The notes below the pieces were generated by a model, which saw nothing but the letters and a program-made list of their open reading frames with translations, ran no database searches and was not told the origin of the DNA. A DNA stretch of 64,000 bases from Streptomyces endophytica (GTDB lineage: Bacteria > Actinomycetota > Actinomycetes > Streptomycetales > Streptomycetaceae): contig NZ_CP110636.1 in NCBI RefSeq assembly GCF_026153355.1, positions 62,001 through 126,000 of the forward strand, written 5' to 3'. This document shows positions 8,908 to 19,632 of this stretch, piece by piece. Made by a program: the position numbers and the translations under genes. Position 1 is the stretch's first letter. The number at the start of each line of letters is the position of its first letter.

Positions 8908-10583
8908 TCACCGTCGGCTCCGGTCGTCATGACCACTCCGCCGCCCGCCACGTCCCCCGGTCGTACGCGCCCCGGGGCCCGTACCGCCGCGCGGTCCCCG
9001 AGGACGCCCGGAGGGCGCGGCACGGCCGGGCGCCGGGCGCTTGGCGGACCGGGATCGCTTCGCACCGGAGGTGGGCGCGCAGCTCGCGGTGCTCACCGCC
9101 TCCTCGTGTTGCTCGCGCAGGCACCGGCGCAGTGGCTCAGGGTCGAGCCCCTCGTTGATCGCGCGGTGCAGCAACTGGGCGAAGGTGTAGTCGGGGTCGA
9201 GCGAGAGGGCGCACCCGAGGGCCACCCGCGCCGAGGGACCGTCCTCCGTTGACCAGCTGACCCATCCGGCCAGGGTGAGCGGTGCCGTGGCGTGCTCGGC
9301 GTAGCTTCCGGCGCAGCGCCGGGCGAGGGCCCGCCACAGGCGGAGGGCGGGGGCGGCGGCCGTGCCGTCCATCCACTCCGCCGCCCGGTCACGGGTGACC
9401 CGGTCCTGGAGCCCGAGGATGAGGCTGGCCGCCTCGGCGTTGGTGATCAGTGCGTCGTCGCAGGCGTCCCGGGCCCGGTTGCTGCCCGCGGGGGTGTCCT
9501 GGCGGAAGCGGTGGATCATTGCGGCGGCCAGTTCGAGGGTGTCCTTCCGAACGACCGCCGCGCCGTCCGGCCGGAGCATCCGGGGCAGCAGTGCCTGGGC
9601 CGCCGCGTCCAGGGCCCTTTCCTGTTCGGCGGCCCGCTGCCCGGTGCGTGGCCGCAGCCTGGCCTCCATCTCCTTGAGGGAACCGCGCACCTGCATTCCG
9701 GCGTAGGCGGCCGCCGCGGCCATGACCGACGTGCCCGGCATCACCATCTGGGTGCCGTCCGCGGGGCAACACCGGAAGTCGGGGCAGCAGTAGGACCAGA
9801 AGCGGCCGTTGGAGAGGCAGAGGGCTTCGAGGACGGGGACATCGAGCGCTCCGCAGGCCGTGCGCAGCCGCTGGGCGAACGGCTGGAGCCGGTCCCTGAC
9901 GTCGCGGCCGTTCTCGCCCGCCGCGGGCTCCTGACAGAGGTAGACGATGATCGCCGTGGGCCGCGTGGACGCGTCCTGACCGGCCGGGATCAGGCATTCG
10001 GCGAGCTGGTCGGCGACGTCGGTCCACTGCGTCCGGTCCGCCGGAATACCGAGCCGGACCCGGCCGCCGAACCGTCCTCGCTCACCGTGCAGCGCGACCA
10101 GGACCACGCTGTCGTCCGGATAGAAGCCCATCAAATACGGCAGCGCGTCGGCCAGCTCGGCCGGGCCCCGCAGGGTGACCTGGGACTCCTCTGACGGCTC
10201 CGGAAGTGCTTCGGCAGGTGTCGGTACGGAGAGGTGCTGGGCGTCGGGTGCTCCGGCGTGGCGGGAGGTCTCGCTGGGGTCTGCAGGGTCGGTGGGCCGG
10301 GGATCGGCCGGCGCGTGGGAGGACTCCGGAGAGGGACTCGGACCCGGGATCGAGGGGGTGGGAGGGGGCGAGGGTTGAAGGGTGTCGAGGACGTCGGGGA
10401 GTGGGAAGGGGTGGGCTGGGTGGGTGCCGTGGGCGGCGTGGTTGACGTGGACGGGGTTGAGGCGGTCGAAGGATTCGGAGGGGTGGGTGCGCCGGAGGAG
10501 GGCGGGGACGTCTCGGAAGTCTCCGGAGAAATCGGCGAGTTGGGGTCGGTCTTGCGCTTTCGCGGTTCGCTCTGCGGATTCAT
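8908..10583 (-). CDS. DUF4192-domain protein (frameshift between about 10200 and 10560)
   Basis: A conserved actinobacterial protein of unknown function, about 558 aa. The conserved core starts with [20 protein letters not shown] and continues with [19 protein letters not shown], then a Cys-rich stretch ([14 protein letters not shown]). It ends in a basic Gly/Arg/Ser-rich tail. The core reads in a frame that has no ATG, GTG or TTG upstream. The only plausible start, ATG at 10583, is in another frame and opens a Pro/Ser/Thr-rich N-terminus. One missing base in that low-complexity stretch would join them. Divergent from the RecQ-like helicase, sharing a 123-base promoter region that carries paired DnaA boxes. 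Confidence 0.75.
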
Positions 10584-10622
10584 GACTCGAAGATCTCGCG
10601 ATCGGCCGCTGCGCCGCGACCC

Positions 10623-10656
10623 CTGTGGATAACTCTGGGTGACGAGTTATCCACAG
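10623..10656. promoter_or_regulatory. Inverted pair of perfect DnaA-box sequences
   Basis: Arms CTGTGGATAACTC (10623-10635) and GAGTTATCCACAG (10644-10656) are exact reverse complements with an 8-base spacer. Each contains the strict DnaA box TTATCCACA. It sits in the divergent promoter of the DUF4192 and RecQ-like genes. It could be a DnaA-binding control site, an operator for another protein, or a hairpin. Confidence 0.6.
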
Positions 10657-10706
10657 GCTCGGGCGGGGGTTCGCGCATTGTCAGTGGCATCGGGTTGCAT
10701 GGGGGC

Positions 10707-12872
10707 ATGAGCAACGAAGATCTGCGTGCCGCAGCCGATGCCGTCCTGACCCGGCTCGTCGGCGATCCCGGCGGTACGGCCCGGCTGCGCGAGGACCAGT
10801 GGCGGGCGATCGAGGCCCTGGTCGCCGAGCGTCGTCGCGCGCTGGTCGTGCAGCGCACGGGCTGGGGCAAGTCGGCGGTCTATTTCGTCGCGACCGCGCT
10901 GCTGCGCGAGCGCGGCAGCGGACCGACCGTGATCGTCTCTCCGCTGCTCGCCCTGATGCGCAATCAGGTGGACGCGGCGGCTCGGGCCGGGATCCGCGCG
11001 CGCACGATCAATTCGGCCAACACCGAGGAGTGGGACACCGTCCAGGCCGAGGTGGCGGCGGGTGAGGTGGATGTCCTGCTGGTGAGCCCCGAGCGGCTCA
11101 ACAATCCCGATTTCCGTGATCAGGTACTGCCCAAGCTCGCGGCGGCGACGGGGCTGCTGGTGGTCGACGAAGCGCACTGCATCTCCGACTGGGGCCACGA
11201 CTTCCGCCCCGACTACCGGCGGCTGCGCACGATGCTCGCCGATCTTCCGCCGGGCGTGCCCGTGCTCGCCACCACCGCGACGGCGAACGCGCGGGTGACC
11301 GCCGATGTCGCCGAACAGCTCGGGACGGGTGAGGGGACGGCCGAGGCGCTGGTGCTGCGCGGTCCGCTGGACCGGGAGAGCCTGAGTCTGGGTGTGCTGC
11401 CGCTGCCGGACGCCGCACACCGGCTGGCCTGGCTCGCGGACCATCTGCACGAGCTCCCGGGTTCGGGGATCATCTACACCCTCACCGTCGCCGCCGCCGA
11501 AGAAGTCACCGCCTTCCTGCGTCACCGCGGGCACACGGTCGCGTCGTACACCGGCAAGACCGAGAACGCCGACCGCCAGCAGGCCGAGGACGATCTGCTC
11601 GCCAACCGCGTCAAGGCGCTGGTCGCCACCTCCGCGCTGGGCATGGGCTTCGACAAGCCCGATCTGGGATTCGTGGTGCATCTGGGCTCGCCGTCGTCAC
11701 CGATCGCGTACTACCAGCAGGTGGGCCGGGCCGGCCGTGGCGTCGAGCACGCCGAGGTGCTGCTGCTGCCCGGCCGGGAGGACGAGGCGATCTGGAAGTA
11801 TTTCGCCTCGCTGGCCTTTCCTCCCGAGGAACAGGTGCGCCAGACCCTGGACGTGCTGGCCACCGCCGGCCGGCCGGTGTCACTGCCGGCCCTGGAACCG
11901 CAGGTCGAACTGCGCCGCTCGCGCCTGGAGATCATGCTCAAGGTGCTCGACGTGGACGGCGCCGTGCAGCGCGTCAAGGGCGGCTGGATCTCCACGGGCC
12001 GGCCCTGGGCGTACGACACGGAGCGCTATGCGTGGGTGACGCGGCAGCGCGAGGCCGAGCAGCAGGCGATGCGCGACTACGCGACCACGACCGGCTGCCG
12101 GATGGAGTTCCTGCGGCGGCAGTTGGACGACGAGGCAGCGGCCGCCTGCGGACGGTGCGACAACTGCGCCGGGGCGCGGTTCACCGCCGAGGTGTCGGCC
12201 GCGTCGCTGGATGCCGCGCGCGGTGAGCTGGGGCGTCCGGGCGTGGAGGTGGAGCCGCGGCGGATGTGGCCGACGGGGCTGCCGGCCGTCGGCCTCGACC
12301 TCAAGGGGCGCATTCCGGCGGGCGAGCTGGCCGCGACCGGCCGGGCCCTGGGCCGGCTCTCCGACATCGGCTGGGGCAATCGGCTGCGACCGATGCTCGC
12401 GGCACAGGCACCGGACGGTCTGGTTCCGGACGATGTGGCCTCCGCGGTGGTCACGGTCCTCGCCGACTGGGCGAAGGGGCCCGGCGGTTGGGCCTCCGGG
12501 GAGGCGGACGCCCCGGCCCGCCCGGTGGGGGTGGTCTGCCTCTCCTCGCGCACCAGGCCCCAGCTGATCCGCTCGCTGGCCGAGCGGATCGCGGCGGTCG
12601 GCCGGATGCCGTTCCTGGGCGTGGTGGCATCGGAGGAGGACGGCGCCGACACCAGGATTCCGCGCAGCAACAGCGCCCAGCGGCTGCGCGCGCTGCACGG
12701 CTCACTCGGCGTACCGCCGCAGCTGGCGCAGAGCCTCGCGTCCGTGGGCGGTCCGGTGCTCCTGGTGGACGACTACGCCGACACCGGCTGGACGCTGGCG
12801 GTGGCCGCCCGTCTGCTGCGCCAGGCTGGAGCCGAGGGGGTGTTTCCGCTGGTCCTCGCCGTGCAGGCGTAG
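10707..12872 (+). CDS. RecQ-like DNA helicase with C-terminal phosphoribosyltransferase-like domain
   Basis: A 721-aa superfamily 2 helicase. Motifs run in order: [11 protein letters not shown] (motif 0), [12 protein letters not shown] (Walker A), [30 protein letters not shown] (DEAH plus aromatic-rich loop), LATTATAN, then in the second RecA domain [14 protein letters not shown] and [12 protein letters not shown] four-Cys zinc site follows (GCRMEF...CGRCDNC). The last 190 residues are not a RecQ RQC/HRDC tail: [11 protein letters not shown] has the PRPP-loop pattern of phosphoribosyltransferases, as in ComF-type proteins. It probably works in DNA repair or recombination. Starts with ATG at 10707; a TTG lies 12 bases upstream. 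Confidence 0.85.
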   Translation: MSNEDLRAAADAVLTRLVGDPGGTARLREDQWRAIEALVAERRRALVVQRTGWGKSAVYFVATALLRERGSGPTVIVSPLLALMRNQVDAAARAGIRARTINSANTEEWDTVQAEVAAGEVDVLLVSPERLNNPDFRDQVLPKLAAATGLLVVDEAHCISDWGHDFRPDYRRLRTMLADLPPGVPVLATTATANARVTADVAEQLGTGEGTAEALVLRGPLDRESLSLGVLPLPDAAHRLAWLADHLHELPGSGIIYTLTVAAAEEVTAFLRHRGHTVASYTGKTENADRQQAEDDLLANRVKALVATSALGMGFDKPDLGFVVHLGSPSSPIAYYQQVGRAGRGVEHAEVLLLPGREDEAIWKYFASLAFPPEEQVRQTLDVLATAGRPVSLPALEPQVELRRSRLEIMLKVLDVDGAVQRVKGGWISTGRPWAYDTERYAWVTRQREAEQQAMRDYATTTGCRMEFLRRQLDDEAAAACGRCDNCAGARFTAEVSAASLDAARGELGRPGVEVEPRRMWPTGLPAVGLDLKGRIPAGELAATGRALGRLSDIGWGNRLRPMLAAQAPDGLVPDDVASAVVTVLADWAKGPGGWASGEADAPARPVGVVCLSSRTRPQLIRSLAERIAAVGRMPFLGVVASEEDGADTRIPRSNSAQRLRALHGSLGVPPQLAQSLASVGGPVLLVDDYADTGWTLAVAARLLRQAGAEGVFPLVLAVQA

Positions 12873-13166
12873 GTGAAGGTCCGGACGTGATCAACGGCCG
12901 CCCGGTGGAACCGTGGTCGTCGGGGGTCCGCTGCCGACGCCTGGGGCCGGGGCCGGCTCACGGGTGCGACAGCAGGGAACATTCGCCACACATGGCGCGA
13001 TTCCAGTCTCCTGAGGGAATTGCTCGTTGCCCGCATGCCTGTACGACCGCAAGAATTGGAGGTGCTTCCCCGTACCGGCCGTTCCGCGGTCACGCTCGGT
13101 CATGCCCTGGCACTCGGACGCCAGGACTCCGGCCGATGCGCTGACGCGTGGACGAAGGGAGGACCC

Positions 13167-13874
13167 GTGACCTTCGACTTCGTCCCGCCGCCGCGCCTTT
13201 CGCCGCCCTCATTGACCGATCCCGCCGCCCGGCTGGGCCGGATGCTGGAGCCCGCCGAGTGGGCCTCGGCAGGTATACCCCTGCTGCGCAATCCCCGTGA
13301 GGTCGTCGCCGGTCTGCACGAGCGGCATCGTCCGGGGACGTCGACGGCGATCGTGGCGGTGCTCGATCCGCAGGGTCGGGTGACGGCCAGCGCGTCGTTC
13401 ACCGAGCCCGCGGCCGCCCCCGACGGATGGGAATTCCGTAATGCCCTGCTGGTGCATCTGCGCCGGGTGATCCCACACGACCTCCGGTTGCGCGCCCCGG
13501 TCCGGACGGCTGTGCTGCTCTACTGCCGTGACGGGGACCCCCGTTGGACGGAGACCGACGGAGCGTGGATGTGGGGGCTGCGCGACGCCTGCACGCTGCA
13601 CGGTCTGCGCTGCGGCGCGTACATCGCGCTGACCCCCGAGCGCTGGCAAGTCCTGGGCGAGGGCCGGGGCGGCCGCCGTCCCGGCCCTTCGGCCAAGGAA
13701 AAGCGGGGCACGGAAGCCCGTCCTGCGGGAGTGGGCTTCGCCGCGGCGCGCCGCAGCACGGCACCGCGCCCGGACACATCCCGTACGGCCACGGTCGTCG
13801 CGCAGGGCCGGCCGGCACCACGGAGCACCGGTGGCGGGGCACCGGAGGCCCACCGGCACACGGCGGCACGCTGA
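13167..13874 (+). CDS. Hypothetical actinobacterial protein
   Basis: Not recognised as a known enzyme. 235 aa from the GTG at 13167, which follows GGGAGG with four bases between. The first 160 residues look like a compact domain: FVPPPRLSPPSL, GRMLEPAEWASAGIPLLRN, STAIVAVLDPQGRVTAS, then VLLYCRDGDPRWTETDG and DACTLHGLRCGAYI. This resembles the short conserved globular proteins seen in streptomycete cores. The last 70 residues are basic and Pro/Arg-rich. The frame stays open upstream to 13020, so a longer N-terminus is possible. It follows the RecQ-like gene in the same direction, 294 bases away. Confidence 0.6.
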   Translation: MTFDFVPPPRLSPPSLTDPAARLGRMLEPAEWASAGIPLLRNPREVVAGLHERHRPGTSTAIVAVLDPQGRVTASASFTEPAAAPDGWEFRNALLVHLRRVIPHDLRLRAPVRTAVLLYCRDGDPRWTETDGAWMWGLRDACTLHGLRCGAYIALTPERWQVLGEGRGGRRPGPSAKEKRGTEARPAGVGFAAARRSTAPRPDTSRTATVVAQGRPAPRSTGGGAPEAHRHTAAR

Positions 13875-14065
13875 GATCACCTCGCGCCGTACGGGAGCGC
13901 AAGACCGCACGAAAACACCGGCCGTACGCGGAAAACTTGCCGTACGACAAGGCGCGAGCCGTGGAAGGACGCGAGACTCGTACCCGGGAGCGCGGCTGGG
14001 GCCGTGCGGGAACGCAGGCGAGCCCGACGGCCTTGGGGCCGACGGGCTGCCGCGAGCCGGAGCGG

Positions 14066-14713
14066 TCAGACGCCGGCGCCGAGGGCGGTGTTGATCTGCT
14101 GCGGGTCGCCGCAGACGATCAACAGCGTTCCGGCGCGGGCCATCGCCGACGGCAGCGCCCGCGCGGCGACCTCGTCCGTGCCGCCGTTGACGGCGACGAC
14201 CACGACGGGGCGGCCGGTGGCACGCTCGGCCCCGGCGTCCGCGTAGAACACGTCGTCCACGGCGTCGTGTTGGGCCCAGTAGGACGCCTCGCCGAAGGAC
14301 AGTTCGTGCGCGGCCCACGGGTGGGTCTCACCCGTGGTGAGCACCAGGATTTCACCCGGGGCACGCCCCGAGTCCAGCAGCAGGTCGACGGCTTCGTCGG
14401 CGGCGTCGATGGCCCCGGCGGCGGGCGCCGGAATCAGCTGGAGCTGCGCTCCGGCCGTGCCGGTCGTGCCGACCGGGGGCTGCGGGGAGCCGGTGCGCTG
14501 CGCCGGCGGAGCGGCGACAGGCCCACGCGGCGGGGCAGCGGGTCCGGGCTTGCCCGGACGGGCACTGGCCGCGGGAGCACCGCGCGGCGGCGCGGGGCGG
14601 GGACCGGGGCCAGGGACAGGACGGGGGGTCGGCGCGGTACGGCCGGCGGCCGGAGTTGCGCGGGGACCCGGGACACTCTCGTGAATCTGAGGCTCCTCGG
14701 GGATGAGAGGCAT
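14066..14713 (-). CDS. Hypothetical protein, Pro-rich N-terminus, possible helicase-tail-like domain
   Basis: A 215-aa protein starting MPLIPEEPQIHE. Residues about 15-95 are a low-complexity Pro/Gly/Ala/Arg tract (PRPVPGPGPRPAPPRGAP-like). The C-terminal 110 residues are folded-looking: DAADEAVDLLLDSGRAPGEI, LVLTTGETHPWAAHELSFGE, then VVVVAVNGGTDEV and RALPSAMARAGTLLIVCGDP. That last stretch resembles the final helicase motifs of UvrD-like proteins (a gene product checking or completing strand-exchange loops), but no Walker A is present, so it cannot be a helicase itself. It lies 66 bases downstream of rnhB, probably co-transcribed. The likeness is only an impression. Confidence 0.55.
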   Translation of the reverse strand: MPLIPEEPQIHESVPGPRATPAAGRTAPTPRPVPGPGPRPAPPRGAPAASARPGKPGPAAPPRGPVAAPPAQRTGSPQPPVGTTGTAGAQLQLIPAPAAGAIDAADEAVDLLLDSGRAPGEILVLTTGETHPWAAHELSFGEASYWAQHDAVDDVFYADAGAERATGRPVVVVAVNGGTDEVAARALPSAMARAGTLLIVCGDPQQINTALGAGV

Positions 14714-14779
14714 AAAGGGATGTCTATCAAACGTAAGTGCGGGACACGTCATCGGGTACCGAATTGATGCCCGCACCGC

Positions 14780-15481
14780 TCAGAAGTCGAAGCCGAGTTG
14801 GCCGCCGGCTTCCAGAGCGGCTGCTTCGGGGGTGATGCGCACCTTCTTCAGATGCCGCCACCGGGGCAGCGCGTCCATGTAGGACCACGACACTCGGTGG
14901 TGCGGCGTGGGTCCGTACTCCTCCAGGGCGATGCGATGGGTCGGCGACGGGTAGCCGGCGTTGGCCGCGAAGTCGAAGTCGGCGTATTCCAGGCCCACTT
15001 CGGCCATCATCGCGTCGCGCTGCACCTTGGCGAGCACGGACGCGGCGGCAACCGCGATGCAGGACTGGTCCCCCTTGATGACCGTGCGGACCTGCCACGG
15101 CGTGCCCAGGTAGTTGTGCTTGCCGTCGAGGATGATCGCGTCCGGACGGACCGGTAGCGCCTCCAGGGCGCGTACGGCCGCGAGCCGAAGCGCCGCGGTC
15201 ATCCCCAGCTCGTCGATCTCCTGCGGCGAGGAGTGCCCCAGGGCGTACGCGGTGACCCACTGACCGAGCACGGCGCACAGTTCGGCGCGGCGCTTGTGGG
15301 TCAGCAGCTTGGAATCGGTGAGTCCGTCGGGCGGTCGGCGGAGTCCGGTGATGGCCGCGCAGACGCTGACCGGTCCGGCCCAGGCTCCGCGTCCGACCTC
15401 GTCGATCCCTGCAACGATCTTGGCGCCCGTCGTGGCGCGCAATGATCGCTCGACGGTATGGGTGGGGGGCTCGTACGGCAT
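14780..15481 (-). CDS. rnhB: Ribonuclease HII
   Basis: Removes RNA from RNA-DNA hybrids and single ribonucleotides from DNA. 233 aa from ATG at 15481. The type 2 RNase H signature is complete: [13 protein letters not shown] carries the first Asp and Glu, [12 protein letters not shown] carries the conserved DSK, and [12 protein letters not shown] supplies a further Asp. The segment [15 protein letters not shown] is the family's conserved ASILAKV motif, and [16 protein letters not shown] is the conserved GYPT-like block. The ATG has a weak ribosome site. It is probably transcribed with the downstream hypothetical gene at 14066. Confidence 0.95.
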   Translation of the reverse strand: MPYEPPTHTVERSLRATTGAKIVAGIDEVGRGAWAGPVSVCAAITGLRRPPDGLTDSKLLTHKRRAELCAVLGQWVTAYALGHSSPQEIDELGMTAALRLAAVRALEALPVRPDAIILDGKHNYLGTPWQVRTVIKGDQSCIAVAAASVLAKVQRDAMMAEVGLEYADFDFAANAGYPSPTHRIALEEYGPTPHHRVSWSYMDALPRWRHLKKVRITPEAAALEAGGQLGFDF

Positions 15482-15821
15482 GGCGCCAGCCAGATTACGC
15501 CTATTCGGCCGAGCGTTCCGCATCGGATCCACACCTGGCCGCAATCCGCGGCGGTGCGGGAGCGGACGGATCGGGCGGGTGACCCTACCGATGGGTACGT
15601 GAGCCGCCGGTGTGCGGCCTTCCGGGCCCGGCGGATCGTTGCCGTTCGCTCTCTCGGACGCGGGCGGGCAGGGCGAAGTGGTGGGTTCGCGCCGCGCGTT
15701 GGCGCCGGCGGCCGCGTCCGGAGCTCAGCCGGGTACCGGGGCGGATCAGCTCACGGGGCACCGGGGCGCGGCGTCACGGTGGTGCGGCGTCGCGGGGCAG
15801 GTGTGGGTCGGCGTGCGGTCC
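15482..15821. other. Intergenic GC-rich gap without a gene
   Basis: About 340 bases upstream of rnhB and downstream of the ADP-ribosylglycohydrolase. No open frame has a credible start or domain. The left half should hold the rnhB promoter, which I cannot place. The right end runs into an 18-bp tandem array. Confidence 0.5.
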
Positions 15822-15893
15822 GTGCAGTGGGTGCGGTCAGTGCAGTAGGAGCGGCCAGTGCAGTGGGTGCGGTCAGCGCAGTGGGTGCGGTCA
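15822..15893. repeat. Four tandem 18-bp repeats overlapping a stop codon
   Basis: Units 15822-15839, 15840-15857, 15858-15875 and 15876-15893 follow the pattern GTGCAGTGGGTGCGGTCA. Units 1 and 3 are identical, unit 4 has one change, unit 2 has three. The last three bases of unit 4 are the stop codon of the leftward ADP-ribosylglycohydrolase. There are no spacers, so it is not a CRISPR. Confidence 0.85.
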
Positions 15894-16798
15894 GTCTTCG
15901 AGGGTGGGGGCCCAGGACGGGAGGGGCTCGGTGCCCTCCAGCCATGCCGCAGGGGGCGCGCCGGCGGGGGCGGCGGCGACGATCCCGCCGACGATGCCGC
16001 AGGTGGTGTCGACATCGCCACCGGCCCGCACGGTGGTCCAGAAGGCCTTCTCGTAGTTGCCGAGATGGCGGGCGGCCGCCCACAGGGTGAAGGGCACGGT
16101 GTCATGGGCGCTGGTGCGCCGGCCGCAACCCAGGACGGCGGCGACGGTGCCGGAGTCGGCGTAGTCGAGCATGTCCCGGGCCCGGCGGAGTCCGGCCTGT
16201 ACGGCGCTGCGCGGGATCAGTTCCAGCACCCCGTCGAGCAGCTCCTCGGGGCCGGTCCGCCGGCTCGGGTCGGCGACCAGGGCGGCCGCCGCGGCCACGG
16301 CCATGGCGCCGACCACGGCCTCGCGGTGCTGGTGGGTGGTGTAGGCGGAGATCTCCGCCTGGTGCGTGGCCTGCTCGGGGTCGTCGGCGTACCACGCGCC
16401 CAGGGGGCGATGCGCATGGCGGCACCGTTGCCCCAGGACCCCTGGCCGTTGAAGAGCGCCGACGACAGCTCGCGCCAGTCGCCGCCCTCGCGGATCAGCC
16501 GGAGCAGGCGATTGACGGCCGGGCCGTAGCCGCGGTCGAAGTCGTGGTGGTCGGCGAAGGAGGCGGCCAGGGCGTCCTGGTCGATCCGGCCGTGCGCGAC
16601 GAGCACGGCCAGGACGGAGCAGGCCATCTCCGTGTCGTCGGTCCACTGCCACGGGGTGGGCGGCAGCTCGCGGCGCTTGAGGGCGGGATAGTGGGCGGGG
16701 ACGAAGAACTGGGATCCGAGGGCATCGCCCACGGACAGTCCGCGCAGGCTCGCCAGAGCCCGCGCACAGCGGTCTGCGTCACGGTGGTCGGGGGTCAT
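15891..16798 (-). CDS. ADP-ribosylglycohydrolase family protein (frameshift at 16403-16407)
   Basis: An (ADP-ribosyl)hydrolase of the DraG/ARH type, removing ADP-ribose from proteins or cutting related glycosidic bonds. 302 aa after repair. The N-terminus has GLSVGDALGSQFF and the metal-binding motif WTDDTEM; further on are GNGAAMRIAPLGAW, NYEKAFWTTVRAGGDVDTT and GIVGGIVAA, the second metal-binding Asp cluster. The GGGGG run at 16403-16407 is one base short, splitting the gene between MRIAP and LGAWYADDP. It starts 11 bases after the histidine phosphatase stop, so the two are probably one operon. The target protein is unknown. Confidence 0.88.
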
Positions 16799-16809
16799 CG
16801 GTGTGCACT

Positions 16810-17469
16810 TTAACCGGTGATGCCATAAGGCTCAGGTTCACACCAGCGCTCGAAGGGCCGGTCGAGGGTGTAGCGGCCGTCCGGACCGAGCAGCAGGGTG
16901 CGCCATTCGGCGTTGCCCGGGTTGGACAGCGACTCGAATTCGGCGACGGTCCAGTGGAACCAGCGCATGCAGAACAGCCGCATGGTGAGACCGTGCGTGA
17001 CGATCAGGACGTTCGGCGGATGGTTCGGGTCCTCGAAGCTGCGCCACAGGCTCTCCAGGAACGCCCCGACCCGGTCGTAGACGTCCGCACCGGACTCGCC
17101 CTGGGCGAAGCGGTAGAAGAAGTGGCCGTACGCGTCCCGGTACGCCTTCTGCAGCCGTACGTCGTCGCGGTCCTGCCAGTTCCCCCAGTCCTGCTCGCGC
17201 AGCCGCGGCTCCTCGCGCACGCGGACCCTCCCCGGGTCGAGGGCGAGCTCGCGGAAGGTCTGGTGGGTGCGCCGGTAGGGCGAGACGTAGGCGGAGACCC
17301 GCTCCTCGCCGAACAACTCGCGGAGCGGGCCACCGGCCTCCTCCGCCTGCCGCCGCCCCGTCTTGGTGAGGGAGAGGGCGTGATCCGGTTCCCGCTCGTA
17401 GATGGAGTCGTCGATGTTCCCCTCCGACTCGCCATGCCGGAGGAGCACGATGCGTCGGGGGCGAGCCAT
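16810..17469 (-). CDS. Histidine phosphatase family protein (phosphoglycerate-mutase-like)
   Basis: A 219-aa enzyme of the branch-1 histidine phosphatase superfamily. The phospho-accepting His is in IVLLRHGESEGN. SPYRRTHQTF carries the second conserved Arg, EDPNHPPNVLIVTHGLTMRL holds the second catalytic His, and a Glu lies in REQDWGNWQ. The length and the extended middle section fit broad-specificity phosphatases more than glycolytic dPGM. It is the first gene of a likely two-gene operon with the ADP-ribosylglycohydrolase. ATG at 17469. Substrate unknown. Confidence 0.88.
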   Translation of the reverse strand: MARPRRIVLLRHGESEGNIDDSIYEREPDHALSLTKTGRRQAEEAGGPLRELFGEERVSAYVSPYRRTHQTFRELALDPGRVRVREEPRLREQDWGNWQDRDDVRLQKAYRDAYGHFFYRFAQGESGADVYDRVGAFLESLWRSFEDPNHPPNVLIVTHGLTMRLFCMRWFHWTVAEFESLSNPGNAEWRTLLLGPDGRYTLDRPFERWCEPEPYGITG

Positions 17470-17929
17470 GCGGCCAGCCTAAAACGCCTGCCCTGTACAT
17501 GCCGCACGCGGCCCGTCGCCGCTGTCGTCGCGGCAGTCGTCGCGGCAGTGTCCGGGGCGTTCGGTGTCGGTGTGGCCCGGCGCGCGGGGAGCCGAGGACA
17601 CGGCCGCGCCGGCGCCGGCGGTCGCCGCCGGTGGCGGTGGCGGCGGTTGTGGCGGCGGTGGTGGCGGCGTCCGGCCTCATTGGGCTGGTCCGAACTCGGT
17701 GGGCCGGTCCGGAATCGATGCGCCAGTCCGGACTCGATGAGCCGATCCGGACTCGATGGCCGGTCCCGGCTCGCCCGTCGATCGGGTCGGCATGGACGCC
17801 CGCCGGTGCATACGGCATGCGCACGGACGGGAAACGCGGACGCGAAACACGGCCGGGCGGGAGGCGGACGGCGCCGCCTTCGGCTCGGCCCCGCACCGAT
17901 CGCGGCGGTGGCCGCGGCAGGCAGCAGGC
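17470..17929. other. Intergenic gap rich in simple repeats
   Basis: 460 bases between the ABC-F stop and the phosphatase start. It holds short GTCGTCGCGGCA echoes near 17520, a GGC-rich stretch at about 17630-17670 and the 19-bp array described separately. No credible gene is present on either strand. Confidence 0.6.
17682..17757. repeat. Four tandem 19-bp repeats
   Basis: Units 17682-17700, 17701-17719, 17720-17738 and 17739-17757 follow the pattern GNGCCGGTCCGGACTCGAT with a few substitutions each. A decayed fifth unit follows at 17758. The length is not a multiple of three and the array is non-coding. The unit is unrelated to the 18-bp array 1.8 kb away. Confidence 0.8.
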
Positions 17930-19547
<1,618 letters not shown>

Positions 19548-19563
19548 ACAACCTCCCCCGACA

Positions 19564-19632
19564 AACGCAACCCTCGTTGCGTTACGCTCATGATGGCACA
19601 GCACACCCACCTAACGCAACTGGAGTTGCAAT
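19564..19632. promoter_or_regulatory. Two palindromic operators between ABC-F and TetR
   Basis: Site 1 is perfect: AACGCAAC (19564-19571), four bases, GTTGCGTT (19576-19583). Site 2 has AACGCAAC (19613-19620), four bases, GTTGCAAT (19625-19632), with six of eight positions matching. Their centres are 49 bp apart. This is the expected layout for TetR self-repression plus control of the divergent ABC-F gene. Confidence 0.75.

Noticed and set aside
15822..17757. Tandem repeats considered as CRISPR arrays
   Set aside because: Units are directly adjacent with no unique spacers, and no cas genes exist in the window.
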